A stretch of DNA of 64,000 nt, from positions 909,140 through 973,139 of the forward strand of contig CAXAMN010000003.1 of the NCBI GenBank assembly GCA_963970005.1. Reading direction: 5' to 3'. The notes below the pieces were generated by a model. That model worked only from the letters and a program-made list of their open reading frames with translations, did not search any database and had not been told where the DNA came from. Below, piece after piece: positions 28,701 through 39,500 of this stretch. The stretch comes from Durusdinium trenchii. Taxonomy: Eukaryota; Sar; Dinophyceae; Suessiales; Symbiodiniaceae. Both the position numbers and the translations under genes were made by a program. Each line of letters starts with the position of its first letter. Positions within the stretch are counted from its first letter, which is position 1.

Positions 28701-31010
28701 CCTTGCCCATGCCATCCGTTGCAGAATGGTTGACGCTGCATGTGGTTGGATGCTGACTAGCTCTTGTCAGGCGCACGTGGAGGACATTCTGGTCGAGCAG
28801 GGCCGTGCAGTTGGTGTGCGTCTCAAGAACGGTGCCACCATACGTGCGCGTGAGGCGGGACGTCTCGAGGTTCGGCGTGCCCATTGGCATGTCGGTTTGG
28901 TGCGCCGAACGGGACGGGCGGACGGGCTGTGCTGAGTCGCATGTGTTGAGGCAGTGGTGAGTGGTGCCGACATTGGCGTGACACAGCAGCTGCTGGCCAA
29001 TGCAGAGGCTCCGGAACTTGAAGGTTTCTTTGAGGCGCGGGGGCGGTGCAAGCAGAAACTAGAAGACAGCAGGAATAGAACTCGAGTCTCTACTCGTAGA
29101 TGTGAATGCTGCTGCCAAACAAACCTGGCAGCGGTCGTTGTCGTTGTGGCAATGGAATTTGCGGATGTTGAAGGTATCCTTCTAAGACCCTTGTTCCGAT
29201 GGTGTGGCTGAGAGGAGCAGTGGGGAGAGTTCGAGCCGTTGAACTCCTTCATCCATATCCATTTGGGCTTCCGCGGAGAGGTGCGGCAGGGCCGAACCTT
29301 GAGTTGAGCCCTGCGGCGTGCTTTCTTGAATCATGTTGATTCGAAAGGAATCATTCTTGACTCGAAGACGCTCGAGAATGCAGGGAAAAGCGCTGGAAGG
29401 TAAAGAGAATTACAGTGGCTTCAGAGTAGATGGCACAAACTCCTTTTTAGATGGGGGTCCATGGGTGTGTGCCTACTCTCAATCCACTATGACAAACACT
29501 GGGCTCCCGAACTTTCCGCCAGGGTCTTCCAACCGCACACAGCCCGGAGTTCCCAGCACAGTGGGGCGTGGTGAATGACTGGTCTGACCTGGAGGCAGCC
29601 AGGCCGGAGGGTCGGCAATGAGCACCTCCTTGTAGCAGTAGCAGTAGTAGTTAGTTGTTGCTGTTGTTGTTGCTGCTCCTATGTCGCACCTTACACCTAT
29701 GCCGCTATGCCACGCTCCATTGATGGTCCTCACGTGGCGTTCCGAACGCCGGAGTCTCCAAGAGTCCCAACTTGGGAGTCTCAAGGGCCACGAGTCCTGC
29801 GCAGGAATGTGGTGCTGGTCAGCGTGCCTTCTTTACTGGACCCTGACTTTGCGCCCAAGGCTGGCGCTTTTTTGGTGCCATTGGTGCTTGTTTTTCCTTT
29901 TCGGTCTTCTCGGACCTGAGGGCTCGTGTGAATGAAAGAGTTTCCTCTCGCGGATGATCCCTACGGAGTTGTCCAAGGTGTCGACTCGAAATGGGCATTT
30001 CTCCCCTCTCGCGGTGCAGCATTTAGGAAGGTCTCATTTCACCTTCGGATCATCCTTTGCAGGGCTTTCATAGCCTACACGCCTACACGCCAGCGACGGA
30101 ACGCTGGGCGGACTGGGAGCATTTGGACCGAAGCAGTGCTGAGCATCTCGGCAGAGGGAATGAGTAGCTCAGCAGGGTCAGGCCGCACAGGTCATTATTA
30201 GTATTGCTATAGCTGGGTTGGAGAGAAGGTTTTGTGGTCAGCTCCCGGTGAAAACTCCGGGCGGAAGAGCTCGAGAGAGGAAAACCGCATGGATTGAGGT
30301 ATCGGCAGAAGAAGGCAGAAGCTGCTGACTTCTTGTACCAGGCCATCGAACGGCAGGCGCTGGGAGAAGGTTTGCTCACAGGACTGCGAGCACATGCGTG
30401 GGCGCAGGTGTGCTATCTCATCTCTATCACACTATATTATGACTCTCTCTCTCTCTATCTCTCCCTCTCTCTCTCTCTCCTCTCTCTCTTTCCCTTTCTC
30501 TCTGTATATATAAATATAATATATATGTATCTATTAATTGTACATGATGTCACTTACTGTTACTGGTATGTTCGTCTGTGTCTTTGGTCTTTGCGCTGGC
30601 AGCAGGCTCAATGTCTATCTCTATGTCACCTTGCAGACAACCTGCTTTACCAACAAGAAAGTTTTGGGAGCAGGATTTGAGTGGCCAGGTTCCTGACATC
30701 CGCTCGAGGGTGGTCTTCGAGAAGGTGGGCACACCTTTGACACATGCGCCCGGGCGCCTGATGAGGGGTGTGCGCACATATATATATACCAGCACCCGAC
30801 TCTACAGGTCTCCTCAAGGGTTGTTGGGCCCGAACAGGTCTCAATTGGGGACCTGGCAGTGAGGGTGTTGGTAGATTTAGATGAATCGCGCGGTTGTGTG
30901 TTGCTTTGCGAAGAGCTTTGTCTCACATGGTGCGCCCCGAGGCGCTTCTTGCGAAAACCAAAGGGAGCCTATGGCTGGCGCGTATCATGGCGAATTCGGT
31001 GGCGGATGGT
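25783..31010 (+). CDS. FAD oxidoreductase of carotenoid isomerase/retinol saturase type, multi-exon
   Basis: At least 17 short + strand exons follow the order of CRTISO-like/all-trans-retinol saturase proteins: 25783-25893 (FAD Rossmann, DVVLVGSGLGSLSCA), 26196-26260 (GGACHTF), 26449-26569 (FESGPSLYSGLS), 26720-27031 (FLPEGEVNVAVGYQEVV), 27683-27723, 27826-27895 (FLLQGLPSYGSP), 28085-28115, 28194-28239 (GLDYPKGGSEAIVQ), 28513-28541, 28771-28849 (AHVEDILVEQGRAVGVRLKN), 28955-29030 (VVSGADIGVTQQLL), 29215-29280 (NSFIHIHLGFRGE), 29523-29600, 29804-29862 (VSVPSLLDPDFAPK), 30063-30134 (AYTPATERWADWEHLDR), 30299-30407, 30689-30750 (VGTPLTH) and 30942-31000 (FLRKPKGAYG). It should isomerise or reduce polyene double bonds of carotenoids or retinoids, probably in plastid or membranes. 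The FAD Gly-rich motif is intact. The last C-terminal exon was not identified. Confidence 0.85.
30440..30535. repeat. CT and TA microsatellite
   Basis: (CT)n followed by an AT-rich stretch in an intron of the FAD gene. Confidence 0.8.
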
Positions 31011-32700
31011 GCTAGGGGGTTGGAGGCATGACTTCGTGGGTGGGCAGCCGCTTTTTTTTTAATCTTTTTTTGGCATTGTGAGCTCAAAGCCGCTTGGAGA
31101 GGAGGAATGGGTGTCTAGTGGTGTCTAGTAAGCTATGCTCTTTAGTTCAGCCAGTCGCAGACCCAGTGATTCAGCAAGTCTCAAACTTCACATCGAAGCG
31201 ACTGGAACACCTTCGGACCCCTTGCAGAAGGTCCCAATCAACTGAACCTGCAAAGCTTTTTCGCCGCATGGCTGGCTTCGCGGCATGGCGCCCATACCGG
31301 TGATGGCTCCCTGCACGGGGCGGCAAGCTGCCTCAGAGACTTTCTTGGCCAGGGTTTGGCACCAAGGTGGGCCATGAAGAGCGCAGTTTTTTGAGTTTTT
31401 TTGAGTTTTTTGGATGTATAGTCAGTTTCAGAGACCTGCCATTGGGAGCATGTATACCGGCATTTCTGTACGTCAAGACCATGGTGAGAGCGTACATGTT
31501 TTCCACGCACTTAGCAAGTCAAGACTGCAGCCTAACACCGGCAAAAAAACTAAAACGAACGAATTGATTCATATAGACGGAGATTGATGATCAGTTGATG
31601 CGATTCGCGATGGTGCTTTTCATGGTCCACCACAGTGTCAAGACCTATGGCTCAACAAACTAGCCAAGGCTCCAAAAGAGCCCAACGTAGGACTTTTTGC
31701 GGACAAGACAGTGGTGAAAGGAATTGATGTGTGCCTAAACGCCAGCTTGGTTCCAAGACTAAAGCCAAAAACAACTACTGTATCTAAATCGCCAAAAGCA
31801 CCCCGGACAAGACAGCAGGCACAACGATTGTTGAAAGCTTTCAATCAAGAAAGGCTGGCACCCAAGAAATGAGTGGGAAGCACGCTCCAAGTCAGGGCTT
31901 TCCCCACAGTCATTGCACGTACTTATTTTCTGAAGCTAGTGCGTGATCCAGTGTCAAGACAACAGGCCAAAGATCACATTTGGCCTGCAAGCCAGGTTTT
32001 GCACCTTGTCATGCTGGCATGGTCAAGAAGAAATGGCAGGTGCCAACTTATAGGTGACTGTGCTGTTTCCTGAATGTCAAGACTGGGGAAAGCAATGGCC
32101 GAAGCCACTTCGGCAGTACTTCGACCAATGTCAATCAAGACTATGGAACCGACTGTGCCCACTCCAATGTAGCTATTAACATGTTATCTGATTACATATA
32201 TACCTGGAAATTGCCTTTGCGGCATCGCGTGGGGAAAAAAGCACATGACAAGATCTGATAAGATCAGATACCCTCATCCCCACCCACCACATAATCACCC
32301 ACCACATAATTACAGTATCTTATACTGCCATATATATGATCTGTGGGGACGTACGCCGCTCCGATGCGACGCCGCTCAAATTCCCAGGTTGGATCCCGAG
32401 TCTCTGGGAGCTTCCAGATCTGCGAAGCCTCACAGGCGACAAAGACCACGAGTGTCTAGGTGGTTGGTCGCACAGCCTTTGTATGACTTAGCTGCTATAG
32501 CATCCGCCCAAAGGGCTCAGATGGAACACAAGTAGAAGCTGGTAGAAAACGTGGTGAATGGGGTGCTCTTTTTTCCTCCTGTGCTCCCCAGGTGATGCAA
32601 AAGACTGCCCAAAGCAGTGGCCTACATGGAAATTCCTTCTGCCCTTTGCTGAGCTCTCAAGGGTAGGATGGAATGCCACAAGTTCCCACTCTTTGCAAGG
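31010..32700. other. Interval without a recognised gene
   Basis: Contains T-rich runs (31050-31075 and the ttttttgag repeats near 31388-31411) and scattered GTCAAGAC octamers (near 31518, 31637, 31951, 32078). The last exon of the FAD gene may lie at its start. No protein family was seen. Confidence 0.4.
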
Positions 32701-32719
32701 CCTTTTGCCGAGGATCTTC

Positions 32720-33181
32720 TGGGCATATGATCAGTTTCTGGGCCTTCATGAAGGTTGGGAACTCTGGGCCATGCCCTTGGGACTTCTGCTTCGCTCCGTG
32801 TGGTTGAGTGTGGCTCCGCAACAGTGGCTGATCCAGTCGCAGTGCGCGTGCCGCGACACGCCCGAGACCAATTCCATCCTGTTTGACGCCTTTGACGAGC
32901 TTCGCGCCGGCCGACGCGAGAGCCTGGGGATTTTCCAGTGTGATGCGTTGCGGCATGAGCCAGACTATTCCGATTGGAGCAACTTCATGGATTTGATCCT
33001 GGAGCCTCATCCGATGCGCTGCGTTCCCTTGGATATTCTGTTGCGATGCGCCTGCGCGCTGCGCGCCTCACGGAACCAGGAGATGGCCAAAGCCCGTCAA
33101 CTCCTGGATGCAGCAGTGAGGCTACTGGCTCTGGCGTTGGATAGCTGCAGTTGTCTTCAGCATGTTCTCCCGGATTTCTAG
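32720..33181 (+). CDS. Unknown protein exon(s) upstream of the glycosyltransferase
   Basis: Open + strand frame ending TAG 33179-33181 with convincing protein texture (WELWAMPLGLLLRSVWLSVA, then SLGIFQCDALRHEPDYSDWS). It could be the N-terminal part of the glycosyltransferase gene that follows or a separate gene. A real donor may precede the in-frame stop. The family is not recognised. Confidence 0.4.
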   Translation, partial: WAYDQFLGLHEGWELWAMPLGLLLRSVWLSVAPQQWLIQSQCACRDTPETNSILFDAFDELRAGRRESLGIFQCDALRHEPDYSDWSNFMDLILEPHPMRCVPLDILLRCACALRASRNQEMAKARQLLDAAVRLLALALDSCSCLQHVLPDF

Positions 33182-33427
33182 GCCTTGCCAGATACTGGCA
33201 CCATTTCTGACACTTTATCATCCCAAGCAACCTTCCGCAGTCTCAAAGTCAAAAAGCAATCAAGAATCTTACTGAAACATGGTCCGGTAGCATATGTACC
33301 ATCAACCCCCATCATTTTTCCATTCTTGCTTGGCCTTGTAACACCACCTTCGATCTTCAGCTCCACCTCTGAGGATTGTTTCGACCACAGCCCCTGGACC
33401 TCGTCTTCCGGGCCGGGAGCTCTTCCA

Positions 33428-34876
33428 CCGGTGACGGCCATGGAGGTCTTCCGCAACTGGGCTCGTCGCCCCAGCGAGGAGGCCTCCACCTGGGCCTGGG
33501 AGACGGCGGCGCCGGAGGCATCGCCGCGGCCGCCCGCGCTCGGCCGCGCGGGTGTCGGCGGCCGCCTGTGCCGCGCGGAGCTGGGCGCTGCTTGCGTGGA
33601 CGTGCGAAGGGCAGAGGTTCTGGTGAAAGGTCCGGGACTGACCAGAAAGCAAGACAACCCATTGGGGGGCAGGGTGTTGGAGGGTTTTTCTGTAAGCTGC
33701 CTGAAAAGACCCGGCCACTTGTCTGTGTGGGTTCATGAAAGACCTGTGAAGGTGCAGCGTCTAGTGGATATCTCCACCAATGCGGTGACAGCTACGGGGA
33801 GTGGCGCCGCATTCGAACGCAACCAGCAGGGCGAATGCCTCCCGGACGTGGGCGTGGTCGTGCATGGATTCTTTACGTCTCCCCCTTGGCCATGTCCAAT
33901 CTCTGGCATTTGTTGCACATTTTGCTGCCTGCGCTGCATGCTGAGCACGACTTTGATGAGCTTCTGATTGATGGCCTTCACCATGCCGATGGAGGGGCAG
34001 AGTGGGCAGAGTGGTCGTGGCAGAAGTTGCGCAGCAGCTTCGCTTGGCCATTCCTCCAGAGCCTTGCGGGCCCCAAGGAGCTCGTCTTGCTGGGCGCCGG
34101 CGGCGGCTCGGATGAGGCGCCCTGGCGCTGCTACGAACGAGTCGACTGGGGTTACGAAGCCGTCGCCCTCTTTGGGCGCCATAAGGGGCATCTCAGCACT
34201 TCTTCGATCCGCCGCGCGGTGCAGCAGCTAGAGAGGTCCTCCTCTTTTGGTGGGCCTGTGGAGCCGTCCGTGCCGCGAACTCCACGTTTGTTGCTCATTG
34301 AGCGCCCCCCCACCAGCTCGAAGGGCGGTGGTGAACGGCGAGGCTCTGAGGGATTTGCTCCGGTCGAGCAGTTGGTGCAAACATTTGATGTCTGAATGGG
34401 CAGATTTTGCCGAAGAGCCTTTGAGATCAGATGTGAGGGGGCAGTGGAAGTTGGCGTCTCAGGCGAATATTTTGATGGGTGCCCATGGCGCGGGACTGGC
34501 ATGGTCTGCGTTTATGCATGCTGGAAGCATTTTGGTTGAGCTGCTGCCTTTCCTGCATGTCCTGCACGATCAGCTCTGTCGAGTTGGCGATGGAGAAGAT
34601 GGTGCAGCATGGGACAGCACGCCAATGTACGCCTATGGTGGCCTGGCCCTGCTGACGGGGCTTCACCATGTTTGCATTTTGGGTCTTCCCATGCCGGGCC
34701 AGCAGTCGGGGTCGCTGGGCCATGATCTAGCGACGTGGTGGTCATCGGATATTTATGTAGATACTGCTGCAGTGAACCGCACCTTGGTGCGAGCTCTCAA
34801 TCGCTTGAGCCGATCGCGGACAGACCGAAAGGCCGCCAGAAGAGTCAGGGTTTTTCCAGGGTTTGCTGGTGCATGA
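33428..34876 (+). CDS. Glycosyltransferase family 61-like protein (frame break in this copy)
   Basis: A long low-intron segment from about 33845 to the TGA at 34874-34876 matches the GT61 (DUF563) pattern: SNLWHLLHILLPALHAEHDF, TPRLLLIERPP, then ARRAVVNGEALRDLL and the signature ANILMGAHGAGLAWSAFMHA followed by SILVELLP. Family members transfer xylose or N-acetylglucosamine onto glycans in the Golgi; the acceptor here is unknown. The segment before and after the C7 run at 34305-34311 is in different frames: an extra base there would explain it, either a sequencing slip or a disabling mutation. An upstream exon near 33428-33640 (MEVFRNWARRPSEEASTWAW) is plausible but GC-rich. Confidence 0.7.
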
Positions 34877-35150
34877 GGTCGCTCCAGTTTCCACGTGCTT
34901 GACCATGAGTGCCATTCCGGCGAGGCCACCAGCTTAAAGGGAGATAGAAATGGAATGGTATGGTGAAATGGTGTGACATGACAGGTACGACCATCAGATA
35001 CCAATGCTGCCGAGCTTCTTCCTACCACTGCTGCAGGTTTGTAGGAACGGAAGGGCGTTGTTATGTTTTGATATGTTTTGTTGAGTCGCGCAGCTGCTGC
35101 CGAGGTGTTGGCTGGCTCCAATTTACCAAGTCATAAGACACCGCTCGCAG

Positions 35151-35711
35151 GACTGGAAATGGAGTGCAGAGTACGGGCTGTTTCTGCAAGAAGCGTGGGG
35201 CGGCGCTTTCTTCATGCCATTGTGAATGAGCAATGTAGGCTCTTGATGAATAACCTCCCCCAAGTTGAATTGAAACACCTTTTCATATGGGGGGGTTATA
35301 TATGTACTTCAAGAGTCAACATACTGTATTTTTGTCTACATCATGTTGCCTAGAAATGGACATGTTTGCCACTAGGCCTGCATCTCTGCGGAGACTCCAC
35401 CTATCCGGGCATTGGTGTGCCATCAGCTGCCATGAGTGGCCACATTTGTGCCTGGGATGGCAGGAATTGATAGGAATTGCATCTTGGGGACCCACCCGGA
35501 CGGGAGAAAGCTATTGAAAGGATTTGAAAGGTAGTCTTCCTTAAGCACCGGCCGTTTGGGCCTTCCAGAATGCTGCCATCCGGAGCTCCGTCCGACGCCG
35601 AACGCCTCCGTCCATTCTCACTCCCCAGGTGCCAACAACATCCTCTCGGTGACGGAGCACTGGTCCTTGCTGGACCGGATCCGTGAGTGGCACTATGAGC
35701 TCGACATGTGA
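35151..35711 (+). CDS. Two exons of an unknown gene
   Basis: 35151-35221 reads DWKWSAEYGLFLQEAWGGAF after a cgcag acceptor and before a GTGAATG donor. 35629-35711 reads NNILSVTEHWSLLDRIREW after ccccag and ends with TGA. Aromatic-rich, well-folded texture and matching strand suggest one gene, but no family is recognised. A small inverted-repeat element lies in the intron between them (35234-35321). Confidence 0.45.
35234..35321. mobile_element. Small inverted-repeat element (MITE-like), copy 2
   Basis: 88 bases from TGTAGGCTCTTGA (35234-35246) to TCAAGAGTCAACA (35309-35321). The inner part AATTGAAACACC followed by TTTCATATGGGGGG is shared with copy 3 at 49271. Confidence 0.75.
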
Positions 35712-36520
35712 TCACGGACATCCCAAAGTCGCCTAGCACGCCGCGGCCGCGCGCCCTTTGCGCTTTGCGCGACGTGCCGGGTGGGTGGGTTGCTGCATTG
35801 GCCACATCGCGTTCTTTATTTTTGGGGGGGCGAATCGTGCAAGCCGAAGATGGATGTGTAATGAAGGTGGGATGTTGGCGTTGCACGGTCCGTTGTGTGA
35901 ATTTGGCTCCAGGCGTAGAGAATCATGAAACACAAGGGTGCAGATGTTTGCCAGGCAAAATGCTACAATTTTTGCCCCAATGGAAGGCATATCTGTCGCA
36001 TACCTGAGCACATGCGCCAAGCATGCACAGATCGATACTTGGACTTTGTGGATCCTTGAGTGCATGCCAAATCTCACCCGGCCTGTGCGCAGACATGTTG
36101 GGGGGCCCTGGTGGCCTTTGGCCAAAATGGACTAACACAGCGCCCGTGAAGCACCTAGTACATGACGTATATAAGCTTTGTATGGATTTATGCGAAGGTG
36201 CCGAATTGTGTTGAGTTTCACGGCCTGCTTGTCAGGTAGTGAAACGTGACACTCAAGGCTTCACTTCCCTGCCTTGAGGTCTTGCCTTGGTTTTGCCTTA
36301 GCCTCCTCGCGCTTGGTCGGCCGAGGGTCCTTGGAGGCGGGGACGGCTGGGACGACGCAGTCGGTGGGCACCGGGTGACTGCCAGGTGGGGCACAATGCG
36401 CCGAACCAATGGCGGCTAGAGAAAAGTGATGCGCAGACCTCAGGGTGGGTCATGAACATACATACACGTCGATAGTCGCGGAACCACATGTGTTCATTTG
36501 ATTTCCTTTGATTTCCTGAG

Positions 36521-39500
36521 GTAGAGATCCGAAAAGAAGCGCAGAAGAGGGCCAAGGAGAGAATTCCCGGACGTCCAGTGGTTTTCTTGGACATTGAGGC
36601 CCGGAGCATTTGCATCGGAACATTTGACCAGTGAGAATGGATTCATCCGGCTTTTTGGGATGCCGTTTACGCCGTTTCTTTTTCCTCGCTCGCTCGAACA
36701 TCACATCTGAGTCTGCTGCTCACGTCTGTGGGGAAGACAAGGAGGCGGTCCAAGGAGACTGAGCTCGTGCGATTCTGCCAGGTGGCCGGTCATCCAGCAG
36801 CCAGGGTGGTGTGCGAGAGACTGAGCTTGGTGTGCGAGAGAGGTGCCACGGACACGCATTTGGATCCGTCCATTGATGCCAATTGGGCTTTGGGGTGACC
36901 TGGTCAACCTTCATAGGATTTGACACCTGGTTCCTTCAAGGCATCCATCCCCAATAGGTTCCCATAACAATATATAGCCATAGATTCGGTCCTAGGTGGT
37001 TTTCGCCTCAGTGAGGTGAGCTTTTCTCAGACTTGGTCCCCAAGACCGCGGAGAACTTCCGCTGCCTTTGCACGGGCGAGAAGGGCTACAGCACGTGTGG
37101 GAACTCAGTTGTTAGGGCTACAGCACGTTTTGAAGTCCTTCCTCCAGTCAGCCACTCACAGTCGCGAGTCTCTGCTCTGTCGAATGCTTGAACGTCTGAC
37201 ACTGCTTCGCACGTCTGACTTCGCCTGGGGCGACCGACTCGGACCGACTTGGCGGCGATGAGTCCGGACGACGGCGGCCGTTGCCTTCGTGTGTTCGGAG
37301 ACCGCGGTGTGGGCTCGTTTCCAGGGCTGGAAAGCCGCTGCACCTCAAGGGAAATGCCTTCCACAGGGTCGGCGGCTTGGAGCGACGCGGAGCGAAAAAG
37401 AGCAACAGACTGCAACTTCCTCAGATGGCAAGACCTTCAAGACTTTCTGTTTGGGTTTGGCCCATTGGTTTTGGAAGCAGGTGCTTAATCCAAGGGCTTT
37501 TTGAGCTCTTTGGTGGGTTTGCCAGAGCTTCCTGCAGCCTGAAAACATCCGACTGGGGAGCATTCATCATTGGTGTTGCCGACGGACTCAGGTGGTTCCA
37601 GGCTTCGCAGTGCAGGGTCGGCAGCCGAGAGCGAGCGACCGGAGAACGAGCGAGCGAGTGGGTTGAGAGCGAGCGAGTGGGTTGAGCCAATCGAGCACTC
37701 CACTGGTCAGAGGTGGTGACATTACCAGGGGAGATGGCACTGGTGGAGAATCTGCAAGGGCCTCAAAGAACATTGGCACATGAAGATGATTGTATAATGT
37801 TGTTTTGGCGGAGTCTTGCTGGCAGGAACTAAGGTTCCGTTTAAATCAGGGTTTAGTTGGGCATAAGGCACCCCGCAGGCAAGGCAATCAAGATGGTGCA
37901 GTCGTCAGGTCAGCTAGTAGCTTTCATCGTCAATCCATCCGATGTCTGTTTCGGCCTTGGGAGCCACTCGGACTCTCCTCGCCCCGAGGTCTACGGCGGC
38001 ACCTTCGAGGATGAGAGCTTCGACTTGTCCCATGACGCTCCAGGCCCACGGTGCCCGGTCTGGCGGGAGAGAGGGATGGGTTCACAAGCGTCATGTTTTG
38101 AAGAGGTTTTGCAATCTCCAAATGGCCCGTCCAAATGCCTGCAACAGTCAGTTTTCACAAGCAAATCGCTGTTTTTGAAGAAGGTCTTTACTAACCGTCA
38201 TCATCCACTGGGCCCTGGTAATGGGATGGACCCAAAGTCTACATCGGAAATGAAGGGAGGCGTGCCTCACACCGGGCTGGCTCCGCCAGGCTTGCTGAGC
38301 ATGGCCAACCGGGGTCCCAATACGAACAGTTGCCGGCCCAAGCAGAGGAGACATGTTTGTGGCACTGGATTATTGGCAAAAAAATGGATCAGGAATTTCA
38401 TGGAATTTCTACCTCACTTGTTGCTAAAAAGACTTGCACATTCATCCTAGAGTGGTTCTGTAAAGAGCCTTTCTATCTCAAGTTCCTTGTTTGGTTTTCA
38501 TGCTTTTTTAAGTTGGACCTTTGCGTGAAGTGTTCTATGTCGAATTCCCATTTGAATTCTGGATCTTCATGGTGTGGGTCTCGAGTAGATATTGGAGTCA
38601 CGGTAAACCGTGACGAGTTGTTGCAGCTGGGTGGTTACGCCATGCGCTTCCCGCATGACTCGCACGTCGCACGAAATCCAAACGTTTCCTTCGCTGAGCG
38701 AAGCCCCGGCAAGACATATGAGCCACATCATCAACCCACTGACGATGCCATACGCATCGCGCATCCCTCGACGCCATACGCATTCGCTGAGATTCTCAGT
38801 TCTTCATCCTCACAAAGGCGCGAACATCTCGGGGTTTCCATTTTCTCGCTGGAGGAGGCTTAAGAACACTTGCCCTTATAGGAGTGTCTTGGATCTTTGA
38901 AAACCTTCACACTCCAAACCTGCAGCTGTTTTTCTTTAAACGGCATCTTTGGAAACTGAAGCATTTTTCGGCGCTCGTTTGAATGGACCATTAGAATCCA
39001 TTGGAGAGAGTTCAGAATCCTCTTCCGGACCAATCATGATGATCACGATGTCAAGGAAGAACCCTCTATTTCAATTCAGCAAGTGCCGGCCCTTCCGCGA
39101 GGCGTGTCCCAAGCTAGATCTGAAACACGTCATTTTTGGGCGTGTCCTCGAGGGCATGAGCACGATTCGACGCCGTGCCCTTAAGAAAAACGGTGGACGA
39201 TGCGGTCGAAGGAGGTGGAAAGTGTAGAAGACGGCCGAGAAACACTTACTTTCTTGCCTTCCAGTGAGAGAGTGAGGGAGAGTGTGTGTGGTCTAGGGAC
39301 ATATGCCCCTACGTTCAGGGTAAAGTGAGATAAAGATCCATGAAGTTGAGGCATTGAGGAGGTGTGTGGCACAGCTGACGCCGGCTCTGAGCTCTGTGAG
39401 AACCTCAGTGATGACGCGGGACTTCAGAAAAGTGAATGAGAGAGAAGCAGAGAGGAGCAGAGTCTAGCAATTTCAACGCGTTTCTCTAGAATAGATGACA

